Positions 8,722 through 17,015 of a DNA stretch of 64,000 nt are shown in pieces. The position numbers were made by a program, and so were the translations under genes. Position 1 is the stretch's first letter. Each line of letters begins with the position of its first letter. The notes beneath the pieces were generated by a model. It had not been told where the DNA came from, searched no databases, and worked only from the letters and a program-made list of their open reading frames with translations. The stretch is taken from contig NZ_JACXBU010000013.1 in assembly GCF_014700075.1 (NCBI RefSeq), forward strand, positions 1 to 64,000. Direction: 5' to 3'. This DNA is from Pseudomonas sp. JM0905a (GTDB lineage Bacteria; Pseudomonadota; Gammaproteobacteria; Pseudomonadales; Pseudomonadaceae).

Positions 8722-9392
8722 CAGCCACTCCTCGCCATAGACCCCTGTAATCAAATTGCCAGGGAACGACATCGGCGAAGGGCGCCAAAGAGTTGGAAGC
8801 TACGTGAATAGCTGACGGTTTCGCGAAGCGGGAACCAAGCGTAGCCCTGTCACGGGTATGTCCGTGACGAGTGGTAGAGCCGAGACGAATCCTGTTGCGG
8901 CTTTCACCTTCTCCATCCAATGGAAATACTTTGTTACAACTTCCTCAACACTGTCAATCGGCCATCGGACAGCTATCAGTCTGATTGCGCCTTATGGATC
9001 AAGGTTGATCGCAGATGGCGATATCGAGCTTGTTCGTGTATCGCTGGCCTTACTGAAGGCTTGGACTGGTCCTGAAGCGGATCGAGGAGCGGCGGTGACT
9101 CACGACTGACGGATGAATGCTCAACACCAAGGCCCTCTCGGCCAGGTGAGCAAATCCGACAAAGTGAAACCATGGATGATGCCGCGCGACATGAAAGCGC
9201 CTCCGACAGAGGTTCAGCCTGCCAGAGGCGCCGATGCCCCCGGTCGGGCACCCATCAGCCTAGACGTCCGCTTGGAGACTGCCGCCCCATCCATTGCTCC
9301 AGGATCACCCCCCATCTATCCGGGCCTGAAATGAAGTTGTGGCTGACGCCTGCCGGGCAAGGAATTTGAGTACCTGACAGTCCCTTCGGTGG
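8722..9392. other. Intergenic stretch without a recognisable gene
   Basis: About 670 bp between a leftward gene start and the stop of another leftward gene. Short open frames exist on both strands, but none has a convincing ribosome site or protein character. No strong hairpin or promoter was identified. Confidence 0.45.
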
Positions 9393-10082
9393 TCAGTGAA
9401 TCGTAGGGAAGCGCTCTTTCACCAATGCTTGAGCCTGATAGGCCATCTGATCGAGCAGGCGATCGCGCTTGTTCTCGGCCTCGCTCATGGCCTTCTTGCC
9501 GTGTTGCTGCACCAGGTAGGCGTGGATCTGCCGCACTTCCTTGGATTGGAATATCGGGGCCAGATCCTGCACCGCCACCATGCCGTCCGAGCGGTGATCG
9601 CGAGTATTCAGCAGCACGTGCGGCCCCTGCACTGCCAGTACCTGAAATCCCATCGATTCAAAGGTAGGCACCTTGTTCGCCACGCAGGCCAGTTCGGCGT
9701 GTGGCCGATGCTTGACCATCTGCTGCAACATCGCCCGGGCAATGCCGCGTCGGCGGTGGCTGGCCTTGACGGCGATATAGGCGAGAGTGCACGCCTCGGC
9801 ATCATCCGGGCTCGGCAGGTACAGGGCAAAACCCAGCACCCGGGAGGGATCTTCATCATCCAGGGCCAGGATCAACCGCGCGGTGCTATCCAGAGCGCCG
9901 TTCATGGCCTGCAGATACAGATGTACCTCGTAGCCAATCACGTACTGATACAACTGATAGAGCGGATTGCTAGGCGTCAGCGACACCGGGCTGATGTCGC
10001 TGAAGTAGTCCACCACCATTTGTAGAACCTGGCTCTTCAGGGATTCGGGCGGCGATGTGTCCAGGTTTGCAAGGGTGAACAT
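9393..10082 (-). CDS. GNAT-family N-acetyltransferase
   Basis: This 229-residue protein has a GNAT fold. The core segment LAYIAVKASHRRRGIARAML carries the acetyl-CoA pyrophosphate-binding loop (R/Q-x-x-G-x-A form), and the following 'VANKVPTFESMGFQVL' fits the last strand and helix. About 70 extra C-terminal residues are rich in charged helix. The substrate is unknown. It is a single gene separated from the anti-sigma gene by about 150 bp on the same strand. Confidence 0.8.
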   Translation of the reverse strand: MFTLANLDTSPPESLKSQVLQMVVDYFSDISPVSLTPSNPLYQLYQYVIGYEVHLYLQAMNGALDSTARLILALDDEDPSRVLGFALYLPSPDDAEACTLAYIAVKASHRRRGIARAMLQQMVKHRPHAELACVANKVPTFESMGFQVLAVQGPHVLLNTRDHRSDGMVAVQDLAPIFQSKEVRQIHAYLVQQHGKKAMSEAENKRDRLLDQMAYQAQALVKERFPTIH

Positions 10083-10233
10083 TCGAAGCTGGCTCCGGGT
10101 ATGCCCGATCCGGAGGGATCAGCGCTGGCGCCATTGTAACGCCCGCGAGCACCGAGCGTTCCCACCGGCACTCGCATGGGCCGCCTCCACAGTAGAGCGG
10201 GGTCGCGTTGCGGTCCTGAGCGTTGGATGCCCC

Positions 10234-10977
10234 TCAAAACGCCAGCGCCCGCCCCAGCACGTCGCCGCGCGGGTCCCCTTCCCTGCTCACCAGGGCGTAG
10301 TTGTAGCCATCCCTCGACCAGTACCTGGCCTCCAGTTCGCCGTCGCGGCGCCGGCCCTGTTTCATGCTCGGGTAGAGCGAACCCGGCGCGCGCAGATACA
10401 GGCTGACCCGTTGTCCCTGGTGGTCTTCGAACAGGAGCAACGCCGCCGCGCCCTGTTCGGTCACCAGCCAGCGGCCACCGACCGGGGTGAAGCCGTAGGG
10501 GCTGAGGTCGGGGATTCGCGCTGCATGGCTGAAGCGCTGATCCAGCCATGCCTGGAGTTCGCTGGGCTGCCTGGCGCGGATGTCGACCACCGGGCTGGCG
10601 GCGAACAGGCGGTGGGCCTGGAGGGCGTCCTGCATCGGCGGATTGGCCGCCAGCAGGCTCATGTCCCGCGCTTGCCAGCCACCCAGGCCGCCCGCACCGA
10701 GCGCCAGGACGAAGGATGCCGCCAGGGCGAGGCGACGCTGCTTGCGCGCACGCAGTGAAGCCCGGATGGCCACCGGGTCGAGGCGCGGGTTGGGCGCCAG
10801 GCCCGGGTTGGCCAGGGCGACGCGGAGCAGTTGGGCATCCCGCCGCCAGGCCTCCACCCGTGCGGCCGCTTCCGGATTGGCCGCGAGATAGGCTTCCACC
10901 GCCTTGCTCTGCTCGGCGTCGAGCTGGCCATCGAGGTAAGCGTGCAGATCGTCTTCGCTGGGATGGAATGCGTTCAT
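10234..10977 (-). CDS. Anti-sigma factor, single-pass membrane protein
   Basis: This 247-residue protein starts with the short helical motif DLHAYLDGQLDAEQSKAVEAYL typical of ECF anti-sigma N-terminal domains. One transmembrane helix follows at about residues 82-100 (LALAASFVLALGAGGLGGW), then a periplasmic domain of about 145 residues. There is no zinc-binding HxxxCxxC motif. Its ATG overlaps the sigma-factor stop (ATGA), showing translational coupling. It presumably holds the sigma factor at the membrane until an envelope or oxidative signal releases it; the signal is not visible in sequence. Confidence 0.85.
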   Translation of the reverse strand: MNAFHPSEDDLHAYLDGQLDAEQSKAVEAYLAANPEAAARVEAWRRDAQLLRVALANPGLAPNPRLDPVAIRASLRARKQRRLALAASFVLALGAGGLGGWQARDMSLLAANPPMQDALQAHRLFAASPVVDIRARQPSELQAWLDQRFSHAARIPDLSPYGFTPVGGRWLVTEQGAAALLLFEDHQGQRVSLYLRAPGSLYPSMKQGRRRDGELEARYWSRDGYNYALVSREGDPRGDVLGRALAF

Positions 10978-11480
10978 TTGAGTACCCGCAGATGAGGGTT
11001 GGATATCTCGCCCTCGGCCAGCTCACGCAGCGCCTTGCGCGCGCGGGACAGCCTGGACATCACGGTGCCGATGGGAATGCCGAGGGTATCGGCGGCCTCC
11101 TTGTAGCTGAGCCCTTCCACGCTCACCAGGAGCAGGAGCGCGCGCTGCTCCGCTGGCAGCCGGCCGAACGCCTCGAGAGTGGCCTGATTGACCACCAGGT
11201 CCTCGGTGGAGGGCGCTTCCTCGGTGCGGCCGCCGAAGATTTCCAGCAGCCGCGCGTGGCGACGAGCCCGCCGCTGGCCGTCGAGGAACTGCCGATAGAG
11301 GATGGCGAACAGCCAGGCGCGGAGGTTGCCGTCGCCCTTGCTGCTCCAGCGCGACAGCGCCCGCTCCAGCGTCGCCTGGACCAGGTCGTCGGCGCTGCTC
11401 GCATTGCGCGTCAGCCACAGCGCAAAACGCCGCAGCCGCTGTAATAACTCACGCAGTTCCGCGTCTTCGATCATGTTCAT
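10974..11480 (-). CDS. ECF RNA polymerase sigma factor
   Basis: This 168-residue protein has sigma region 2 (LWLTRNASSADDLVQATLERAL) and region 4 with a helix-turn-helix (YKEAADTLGIPIGTVMSRLSRARKAL). There is no region 3, as expected for group 4 (ECF) factors. I used the ATG at 11480; the ATG at 11474 and a TTG further upstream are alternatives, and no start has a strong ribosome site. It forms an operon with the anti-sigma gene. The upstream region holds two divergent copies of GGAAT-N16-CGTCT, implying that it drives its own operon and the facing catalase-like/cytochrome b561 operon. Confidence 0.9.
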   Translation of the reverse strand: MNMIEDAELRELLQRLRRFALWLTRNASSADDLVQATLERALSRWSSKGDGNLRAWLFAILYRQFLDGQRRARRHARLLEIFGGRTEEAPSTEDLVVNQATLEAFGRLPAEQRALLLLVSVEGLSYKEAADTLGIPIGTVMSRLSRARKALRELAEGEISNPHLRVLK

Positions 11481-11520
11481 AGCCAGATGTTGTGCCGCTC
11501 TTGCCAAGGGTGCGACGAGA

Positions 11521-11546
11521 AGACGTGCGAGGCGGGATTTTATTCC
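11521..11546 (-). promoter_or_regulatory. ECF-type promoter toward the sigma gene
   Basis: Read on the minus strand: GGAAT (11546-11542), a 16-bp spacer, CGTCT (11525-11521). It has the same elements and spacing as the facing promoter at 11553-11578. A CGTC-type -10 and GGAA-type -35 are typical of ECF sigma targets, so autoregulation is likely. Confidence 0.72.
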
Positions 11547-11552
11547 CGGCCG

Positions 11553-11578
11553 GGAATAAAGCCCCGGTGCCTGCGTCT
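11553..11578 (+). promoter_or_regulatory. ECF-type promoter toward the catalase-like gene
   Basis: GGAAT (11553-11557), 16 bp, CGTCT (11574-11578), 41 bp before the ATG at 11620. Its -35 is one arm of the 22-bp perfect palindrome at 11539-11560; the other arm is the -35 of the promoter facing the sigma gene. Confidence 0.72.
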
Positions 11579-11619
11579 CACCGGCTCATGGACAAGGGCA
11601 TTTCGCCCGGGAGTATCGC

Positions 11620-12678
11620 ATGAGCAAGGCACCACCCAAGGGGATCGACCTGGCGGCACGACTGGCCGTGATCGGCCTCGCCACTGGCGGACTGGCAGCC
11701 GCCTTCGCCTACGCCGGCGGCTGGATCGGCGGCGAGCACCTGACGCCGCAGCGGATCATCGACGCCTTCGAGGCCAACGCCGGCAAGTTCCCCGGCTACC
11801 GCAAGAACCACGCGAAAGGCATCTGCATTGCCGGCCATTTCGAGAGCAACGGCCAGGCTGCGCAGCTCTCCCGCGCCAGCGTCTTCGCCCCCGGCAAGGT
11901 GCCGGTGATCGGCCGCCTGGCCATCGGCGGCAGCAATCCCCACGCGCCGGATGCCGGCGTACCCACCCGCAGCATGGCGTTGCTGTTCCAGCTGCCCGGC
12001 GGCGAGCAGTGGCGCACCGGCATGAACACGCCGCCTGTGCTGCCGGTGGCCACCCCGGAAGCCTTCTACGAGCAGGTACTGGCCGCCCGTCCCGATCCCG
12101 CCACCGGCAAGCCGGACCCGGCAAAGATGCAGGCCTTCTTCGCCGCCCATCCGGAAAGCGCCGCCTTCCGCCAGTGGTCGCAGAGCGCCAAGCCCAGCAA
12201 CAGTTTTGCCAACATCGCCTACAACGGCATCAACGCCTTCCGCCTGGTGGACGCTGCCGGCAATGGCCGGTTCGTGCGCTGGTCGGTGCAGCCGGAGACG
12301 CCCTTCGAGCCCCTGGGGGATGCCGGCAGCGACCCGGATTTCCTCAGCCACGACCTGCAGCAACGCCTGGCCCAGGGCCCATTGCGCTGGCACTTGATGC
12401 TGACCCTCGCCGAACCCGGCGACCCCACCCATGACGCGACCCGCCAGTGGCCGGCAGACCGCCGCCAGGTGAATGCCGGCACCCTGGTGGTGGAAAGCGC
12501 CGAGCCGCAGGACAACGGCGCCTGCCGCGATATCAACTACGACCCGACGGTACTGCCCGACGGCATCCAGGTCTCGGACGACCCGATCCTCGCCGCACGC
12601 TCGGCCGCCTATGCCGTGTCCTACAACCGCCGTACCCGGGAAGGCGCACCCGGCGTCGGGCAAGGAGTCCAGCAATGA
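11620..12678 (+). CDS. Catalase-family (SrpA-like) heme protein
   Basis: This 352-residue protein is shorter than true catalases (about 480 or more). An N-terminal hydrophobic segment (AARLAVIGLATGGLAAAFAYAGG) suggests a membrane anchor or uncleaved signal. The distal-side motif KGICIAGHFESNG and the proximal heme-ligand segment with Tyr (LAARSAAYAVSYNRR) fit the small SrpA/catalase-related subfamily. Expected activity is peroxide or organic peroxide breakdown in the periplasm. The stop overlaps the next ATG, so it is coupled to cytochrome b561. The promoter is of the ECF type, facing the sigma operon. Confidence 0.85.
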   Translation: MSKAPPKGIDLAARLAVIGLATGGLAAAFAYAGGWIGGEHLTPQRIIDAFEANAGKFPGYRKNHAKGICIAGHFESNGQAAQLSRASVFAPGKVPVIGRLAIGGSNPHAPDAGVPTRSMALLFQLPGGEQWRTGMNTPPVLPVATPEAFYEQVLAARPDPATGKPDPAKMQAFFAAHPESAAFRQWSQSAKPSNSFANIAYNGINAFRLVDAAGNGRFVRWSVQPETPFEPLGDAGSDPDFLSHDLQQRLAQGPLRWHLMLTLAEPGDPTHDATRQWPADRRQVNAGTLVVESAEPQDNGACRDINYDPTVLPDGIQVSDDPILAARSAAYAVSYNRRTREGAPGVGQGVQQ

Positions 12679-13235
12679 ACACCCCGACCCATTTCAGCCC
12701 GCTATTGCGGGTCCTCCACTGGCTGATGGCGATCCTGCTGCTGGCCATGCTCTTCATTGGCGTCAGCATGGTGGGCGACCTGTCGCCGCGCCACAGCGCC
12801 CTGGTGGCGCTGCACAAGCCGCTGGGCGTGACGCTGCTGGTCCTGGTGCTGATCCGGCTGGCCGTGCGGCTGGCCCGTCCGGTGCCGCCCCTGCCCAGCG
12901 ACATGCCCGGCTGGCAGCAGCGCATCGCCAAGCTGTCCCACTTGCTGCTCTACGGCCTGATGATCGCCCTGCCCCTGGTGGGCTGGGCCATGCAGTCCGC
13001 CGGCGACTACCCGGTGGTGCTCCACGACTCCTTGTTGCTGCCGCCCATCGTCCCGCAGGACGCGCGGCTCTATGCCTCGCTGCGCCTGGCCCACACTGTA
13101 CTGGCGTACCTGCTGTTCTTCAGCATCCTGGCGCACCTGGCGGCGGCCCTCTACCACGCGCTCATCCGCAGGGATGGCGTGCTTTCGAGCATGACCACCG
13201 GCAGTGGCATCCGATCGATGCCTGACGGTCAGTAG
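12675..13235 (+). CDS. Cytochrome b561
   Basis: This 186-residue integral membrane protein has four predicted helices. The His residues expected to bind two b-type hemes are in LRVLHWLMAILL, ALHKPLGVTLL, LSHLLLYGLMI and LAHTVLAYLLFF. Members pass electrons from the quinone pool to periplasmic acceptors. The ATG overlaps the stop of the catalase-like gene (ATGA), so the two are translationally coupled and probably form one electron-transfer/peroxide-detoxifying unit under the ECF sigma factor. That joint role is inferred from gene order. Confidence 0.88.
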   Translation: MNTPTHFSPLLRVLHWLMAILLLAMLFIGVSMVGDLSPRHSALVALHKPLGVTLLVLVLIRLAVRLARPVPPLPSDMPGWQQRIAKLSHLLLYGLMIALPLVGWAMQSAGDYPVVLHDSLLLPPIVPQDARLYASLRLAHTVLAYLLFFSILAHLAAALYHALIRRDGVLSSMTTGSGIRSMPDGQ

Positions 13236-13282
13236 GCGCGGGCATTCCCCGCAAACCAGCTCTCCAGAAGGAGAACCCCACC

Positions 13283-13537
13283 ATGAAAACCCTAGTCGTC
13301 GCCTTGAGCCTCAGCCTTGCCTCCACCGTCACCCTGGCCGCCACGGACCAGAACGCGCCACCGGTCACCCAGTACGAGTACGGCGTGCACCTGGATATTG
13401 CGCGGGTGGTCCAGATGACCGACCTCACCACCTTCTGCGGCGTGGGGCCGGCGCGCATGACCTACGAGGACAGCCAGATGCAGACGAAGACCGTCGAGTA
13501 CCTGGTCTGGGGCACCGGCTGCAAGAACGACTACTGA
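13283..13537 (+). CDS. DUF2790-family periplasmic protein
   Basis: This 84-residue protein has a cleavable signal peptide (MKTLVVALSLSLASTVTLAA) and a short mature part with 'YEYGVHLDIARVV', two cysteines that could form a disulfide, and 'VEYLVWGTGC'. This fits the small DUF2790 family common in Pseudomonas, of unknown function. It has a good ribosome site (AGAAGGAGA) and lies 47 bp after the cytochrome b561 stop, so it may be the third gene of the ECF-controlled operon. Confidence 0.8.
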   Translation: MKTLVVALSLSLASTVTLAATDQNAPPVTQYEYGVHLDIARVVQMTDLTTFCGVGPARMTYEDSQMQTKTVEYLVWGTGCKNDY

Positions 13538-13542
13538 GGAGC

Positions 13543-13619
13543 TGTAGGTTGGTCTGAGCGCAACGAAGCCCAACAGCGCATCGTTGGGCTCAGACCAGCG
13601 TGGCCCGCACCAACCTATG
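13543..13619. repeat. Long intergenic inverted repeat (GTAGGTTGG type)
   Basis: TGTAGGTTGGTCTGAG at the left and CTCAGACCA..CCAACCTA at the right pair around a central GCCCAACA..TTGGGC hairpin. This is the 'GTAGGTTGGGCTGAGCGCAACGAAGCCCAACA' kind of repeat seen in many Pseudomonas genomes. It lies between convergent genes and could end both transcripts. Confidence 0.65.
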
Positions 13620-13663
13620 AGGCCCGGGCTATCGCCGACGGTCCATGCACGGCAAGCCCTGAA

Positions 13664-14650
13664 TCAGAACCAGCCTTTCCACTTGAACCAGGCGTACGGC
13701 AGGATCGCCGACACCACCATCAGGCCCAGCGCCACCGGGTAACCGAAGGCCCAGTCCAGCTCCGGCATCGACCTGAAGTTCATGCCATACACCGTGCCCA
13801 CCAGGGTCGGCGGCAGGAAGAGCACGGCGGCGATGGAGAACACCTTGATGATGCTGTTCTGCTCGATATCGATCAGCCCCAGGGTGGCGCTGAGCAGGAA
13901 GGCGATCTCGTCGAACATCTTCGCCACATAGTCCACCAGCGAGCGGATGTCCCGCTCGATGGAGCGCGAACGGTCCAGGCCGGGCTCGCTCAGCCAGAGC
14001 TCCGACCACGCGTTCGAGTAGTCCAGCACCCGCCCCATGCTGATCAGGCTCTCGCGCAGCTTCACCAGGCCCGAGTTGTTGCGACCCAGGCGTTTGACTA
14101 CCTGTTGCAGATCGGTGCGGCTGCCCTTGCGCTGCGGCGCGGCACCACGTTCCTCGCTGAATACCGCCCCAGACATCTCGTCCAGTTCGCGCTGCATCAG
14201 CTCCAGCATATCGGCGATGTGATCCACCACGCTGCCGCACAGGGACAGGAAGATCTGCTCGCTGGAGGAATGGGTTTCGGGCTCACGGAGGAACTTGTCC
14301 TCCAGGTATTCGAAGAACGGCAGGTTGGCGTAGCGCACCGTTACCAGGTAGTCGGGCGCCACCACGAACATCACGTCGCTGGAGATCGGTCGCTGCTCGC
14401 GCAGGCCGCTCACCAGGGTGGCGTTCATATAAAGAGTGCCAGCGTGCTGATAGAGGCGCGAGGTTTCCTCGATCTCGACGATGGCCTCACGAGAGGGAAT
14501 TTCCACCCCCAGCGAACGGCCGATGAAGGCCGCTTCTTCCGGTTCGGGGTCCATCAGGTCGATCCACAGGGTGGCCGGGGGAATGGCCACGCCGGGCTGG
14601 CCAGCGCTGGCGTGCAGGACGCCGCCATCCTGCGCGTAGTAGTGGATCAT
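13664..14650 (-). CDS. CorA-family magnesium/divalent cation transporter
   Basis: This 328-residue protein has a long cytoplasmic N-terminal domain and two C-terminal transmembrane helices. The signature YGMNF ends the first helix (LFLPPTLVGTVYGMNF), and the protein ends in a basic tail KWKGWF. CorA forms pentameric Mg2+/Co2+ channels in the inner membrane. The start at 14650 is supported by AAGGAG eight bases upstream; the in-frame extension is not needed. It is a single gene. Confidence 0.9.
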   Translation of the reverse strand: MIHYYAQDGGVLHASAGQPGVAIPPATLWIDLMDPEPEEAAFIGRSLGVEIPSREAIVEIEETSRLYQHAGTLYMNATLVSGLREQRPISSDVMFVVAPDYLVTVRYANLPFFEYLEDKFLREPETHSSSEQIFLSLCGSVVDHIADMLELMQRELDEMSGAVFSEERGAAPQRKGSRTDLQQVVKRLGRNNSGLVKLRESLISMGRVLDYSNAWSELWLSEPGLDRSRSIERDIRSLVDYVAKMFDEIAFLLSATLGLIDIEQNSIIKVFSIAAVLFLPPTLVGTVYGMNFRSMPELDWAFGYPVALGLMVVSAILPYAWFKWKGWF

Positions 14651-14779
14651 CCAGGTTGCTCCTTGGGCGTCTGGGAATGAGTAAAGCACCGGTCATGCCC
14701 TGCGAAGACGCGTTTGGCGGACCGGGAGGCACGCGTCCGGCAATTGGACTAGGTTCTGGTTAGGCGAACGGAGACCACC

Positions 14780-15880
14780 ATGACCCAGCGCAACTCACCC
14801 GTGCCCCCGGGCGAAGCGGTGCCCTGGTTCACCAGCAGCACCCCCAGCCGCGAACGCTTCACCTTCGACACCACCGCCGGTCGCTACATCGCCCTGTGCT
14901 TCCTCGGCTCCTCCACGGACCCGACGGCAACGCGGGTGCTGGCCGACCTGCTGGCCCGCCGCGAGTGCTTCGACGACGACCAGGCGGCCTTCTTCGGTGT
15001 GACCGCCGACCCGCGCGACCGGGAACAACAGCGCGTGCGCGACCTGTTGCCGGGCATCCGTTTCTTCTGGGACATGGACCGCAGCATCTGCAACCTCTTT
15101 GGCGTGCAGCGCGAGAACGGCGCCATCCGCCAGATGACCTATCTGCTCGACGCCCGCCTGCGGGTGATCGCCGCGCTGCCGATCCTGCCCGGCGGCGAGG
15201 GCCACATCGACACCCTCATCAGCCTGCTCAAGGCCCAGGAACCCATTCCCCCGGCCGCGCCCGCCCAGCCCCAGGCGCCGGTGCTGGTGGTGCCACGCAT
15301 CTTCGAAGCCGAACTGTGCAAGACGCTGATCGATTACTACGACCATCGCGGCGGCACCGACTCGGGCTACATGATCGAGCGCGATGGCAAGACGGTCGAA
15401 GTGCTCAAGTACGATCACAAGCGCCGCCGTGATTGCGCCCTCGAAGACCAGCGGCTGTGCCAGTCCTGCATGCAACGCATCACCATGCGGCTGGTCCCGG
15501 AGATCCAGAAGGCCTTCCAGTTCCACGCCACGCGCATGGAGCGCTACCTGGTGGCCTGCTACGACGCCACCGAAGGCGGCCACTTCCGCCCCCACCGCGA
15601 CAACACCACCAAGGGCACTGCACACCGCCGCTTCGCCGTTTCCCTGTTCCTCAACAGCGGCGAATACGAAGGTGGCCAACTGCGTTTCCCGGAGTTCGGC
15701 CGCAGCCTCTACAGCGCGCCAACCGGGGGTGCCGTGGTGTTCTCCTGTTCGCTGCTGCATGAGGCCACGCCCGTCACCTCCGGTCGGCGCTATATGTTCC
15801 TGCCCTTCCTCTATGACGAGGAGGCCCGGCGCATCCGCGAGGAAAACCAGCAATACCTGGAAAGCTCGACTGAGCAATGA
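14780..15880 (+). CDS. Fusion of redoxin-like domain and 2OG-Fe(II) prolyl-hydroxylase-like oxygenase
   Basis: This is a 366-residue, two-domain protein. Residues 1-160 resemble AhpC/TSA peroxiredoxins (RFTFDTTAGRYIALCFLGSS, FFGVTADP, RFFWDMDRSICNLFGV), but the usual peroxidatic 'TPxCT' motif is absent. Residues 170-366 form a double-stranded beta-helix oxygenase: the iron ligands are His and Asp in HFRPHRDN and the distal His in SCSLLHEATPV, followed by the 2-oxoglutarate Arg in TSGRRYMF. The target is unknown, and a sensing or oxidative-stress-linked hydroxylase is a plausible inference. A 2-bp overlap-like arrangement leads into the next small gene. Confidence 0.82.
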   Translation: MTQRNSPVPPGEAVPWFTSSTPSRERFTFDTTAGRYIALCFLGSSTDPTATRVLADLLARRECFDDDQAAFFGVTADPRDREQQRVRDLLPGIRFFWDMDRSICNLFGVQRENGAIRQMTYLLDARLRVIAALPILPGGEGHIDTLISLLKAQEPIPPAAPAQPQAPVLVVPRIFEAELCKTLIDYYDHRGGTDSGYMIERDGKTVEVLKYDHKRRRDCALEDQRLCQSCMQRITMRLVPEIQKAFQFHATRMERYLVACYDATEGGHFRPHRDNTTKGTAHRRFAVSLFLNSGEYEGGQLRFPEFGRSLYSAPTGGAVVFSCSLLHEATPVTSGRRYMFLPFLYDEEARRIREENQQYLESSTEQ

Positions 15881-15921
15881 CCAGCGGCCTGGCATATCAT
15901 TGCGCGCCTCGCGACTGTCTG

Positions 15922-16263
15922 ATGGATACCCCAATGAGCCACGAAACCCTGCTGGACGCCCTGCTCGACGCCGACATGCTGGAAATCGACGACCTGCACG
16001 CCTGGGAGTTCGACCTGGACGACGCGCTGGTGGAGGCGCTGGACGCCGGCCAACCGGGTGCCCCCGAGGCCCAGCTGCTGCGCATCGAATGCATGGACGG
16101 CCGCTCCCGCCGCGAATGGCGCTTCACCCAGGCCGCCGTGCAAGCCGCGCACTTCGACGCCGAAACCGGCTGCTGGAAACTGGCCGGCACCGATGGCGAA
16201 CACACCCTGCGCTGCTTTGATGCCTTCGGCGGCGATACCGAGGATGAAGACGAGCAGGAGTGA
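15922..16263 (+). CDS. Small acidic protein (DUF5629-like)
   Basis: This 113-residue, very acidic cytoplasmic protein reads LLDADMLEIDDLHAWEFDLD early, then RIECMDGRSRREWRFT, and ends in an acid-rich tail EDEDEQE. It has the look of the Pseudomonas-restricted DUF5629 group, whose function is unknown. Two ATGs (15922 and 15934) are possible and neither has a strong ribosome site. It is probably cotranscribed with the redoxin-oxygenase fusion, whose stop is 42 bp upstream. Confidence 0.65.
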   Translation: MDTPMSHETLLDALLDADMLEIDDLHAWEFDLDDALVEALDAGQPGAPEAQLLRIECMDGRSRREWRFTQAAVQAAHFDAETGCWKLAGTDGEHTLRCFDAFGGDTEDEDEQE

Positions 16264-16304
16264 GCTGCCAATCAGGTGTGCGTCCCTGTAGGGTGGGCTT
16301 CTCC

Positions 16305-16346
16305 TGTGGGGGCGAATTCATTCGCGAAGGACGGCGCAGCCGTCCC
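16305..16346. repeat. REP-like repeat
   Basis: TGTGGGGGCGAATTCATTCGCG is followed by the hairpin GGACGGCGCAGCCGTCC. This copy of the dispersed family lies between two convergent genes. Confidence 0.65.
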
Positions 16347-16364
16347 CCAGCCGACTAAGCCGCC

Positions 16365-16928
16365 TTAGGTAAGAACATTGCGCACAAAGCGCACCAGCTG
16401 TTCGCCTTCATTGGCATAGATGTAGGGCTGGTCGCTGCCGAACACCAGGAAATCCCCGGCCGTCACCTGATGCGTCTCCCCACTGTGGAACACGGTCAGG
16501 TTGCCTTCGATCACATAGATCATCTCTCGCCAGCCTTCGGCATCCGGTTCCGCCTTGTAGCGCTCGCCCGGCGCCAGCGACCAACTCCAGAGTTCCACTT
16601 CATGCCGCGTCGCTGAACTCGCCAGCAAGGTGGCCTGGCTGCCGGGCTTGGCTCCCACCCAGGCCACGGCATTGATGCGGGAACGATCGGGGCGATCCGG
16701 TTGCTGAACCAGATCGGGAAAGAGCACGCCGAGGGCGGCGGCGATGCGGTCCAGCGTGGCCAGACTGACATTCACATCACCGCCTTCGATGCCCACCAGC
16801 ATGCGCCGGCTGACGCCGGCAGCAGTGGCCAGGGCTTCCTGGCTGAGGCCTGCGGCACGGCGCAGGCGGCGGACGTTCTCGGAGACATGCTCCAGGACGT
16901 TGGGACGTTCATCGGATTTGGGCAACAT
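16365..16928 (-). CDS. XRE-family regulator with C-terminal cupin domain
   Basis: This 187-residue protein has an N-terminal helix-turn-helix (LRRAAGLSQEALATAAGVSRRMLVGIEGG) at about residues 15-60 and a C-terminal cupin (WREMIYVIEGNLTVFHSGETHQVTAGDFLVFGSD) at about 110-180. Such regulators bind a small metabolite in the cupin. It faces the EamA exporter across an 87-bp gap, so control of that exporter is likely. I chose the start at 16928 (ATGTTGCCC) because the longer frame adds a sequence with no domain sense. Confidence 0.85.
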   Translation of the reverse strand: MLPKSDERPNVLEHVSENVRRLRRAAGLSQEALATAAGVSRRMLVGIEGGDVNVSLATLDRIAAALGVLFPDLVQQPDRPDRSRINAVAWVGAKPGSQATLLASSATRHEVELWSWSLAPGERYKAEPDAEGWREMIYVIEGNLTVFHSGETHQVTAGDFLVFGSDQPYIYANEGEQLVRFVRNVLT

Positions 16929-17015
16929 ATTGCTCACACCCTGGCTTTTGCGCATTATGTTGCACATTAGCACTCGAATACGCCAGCCCCCTACCGTTCT
17001 GCCGGATCAGCCACC

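Noticed and set aside
9113-9334. A 73-codon rightward frame in the gap before the GNAT gene
   Set aside because: Proline-rich composition, no ribosome site, no recognisable domain and isolated in a non-coding stretch.
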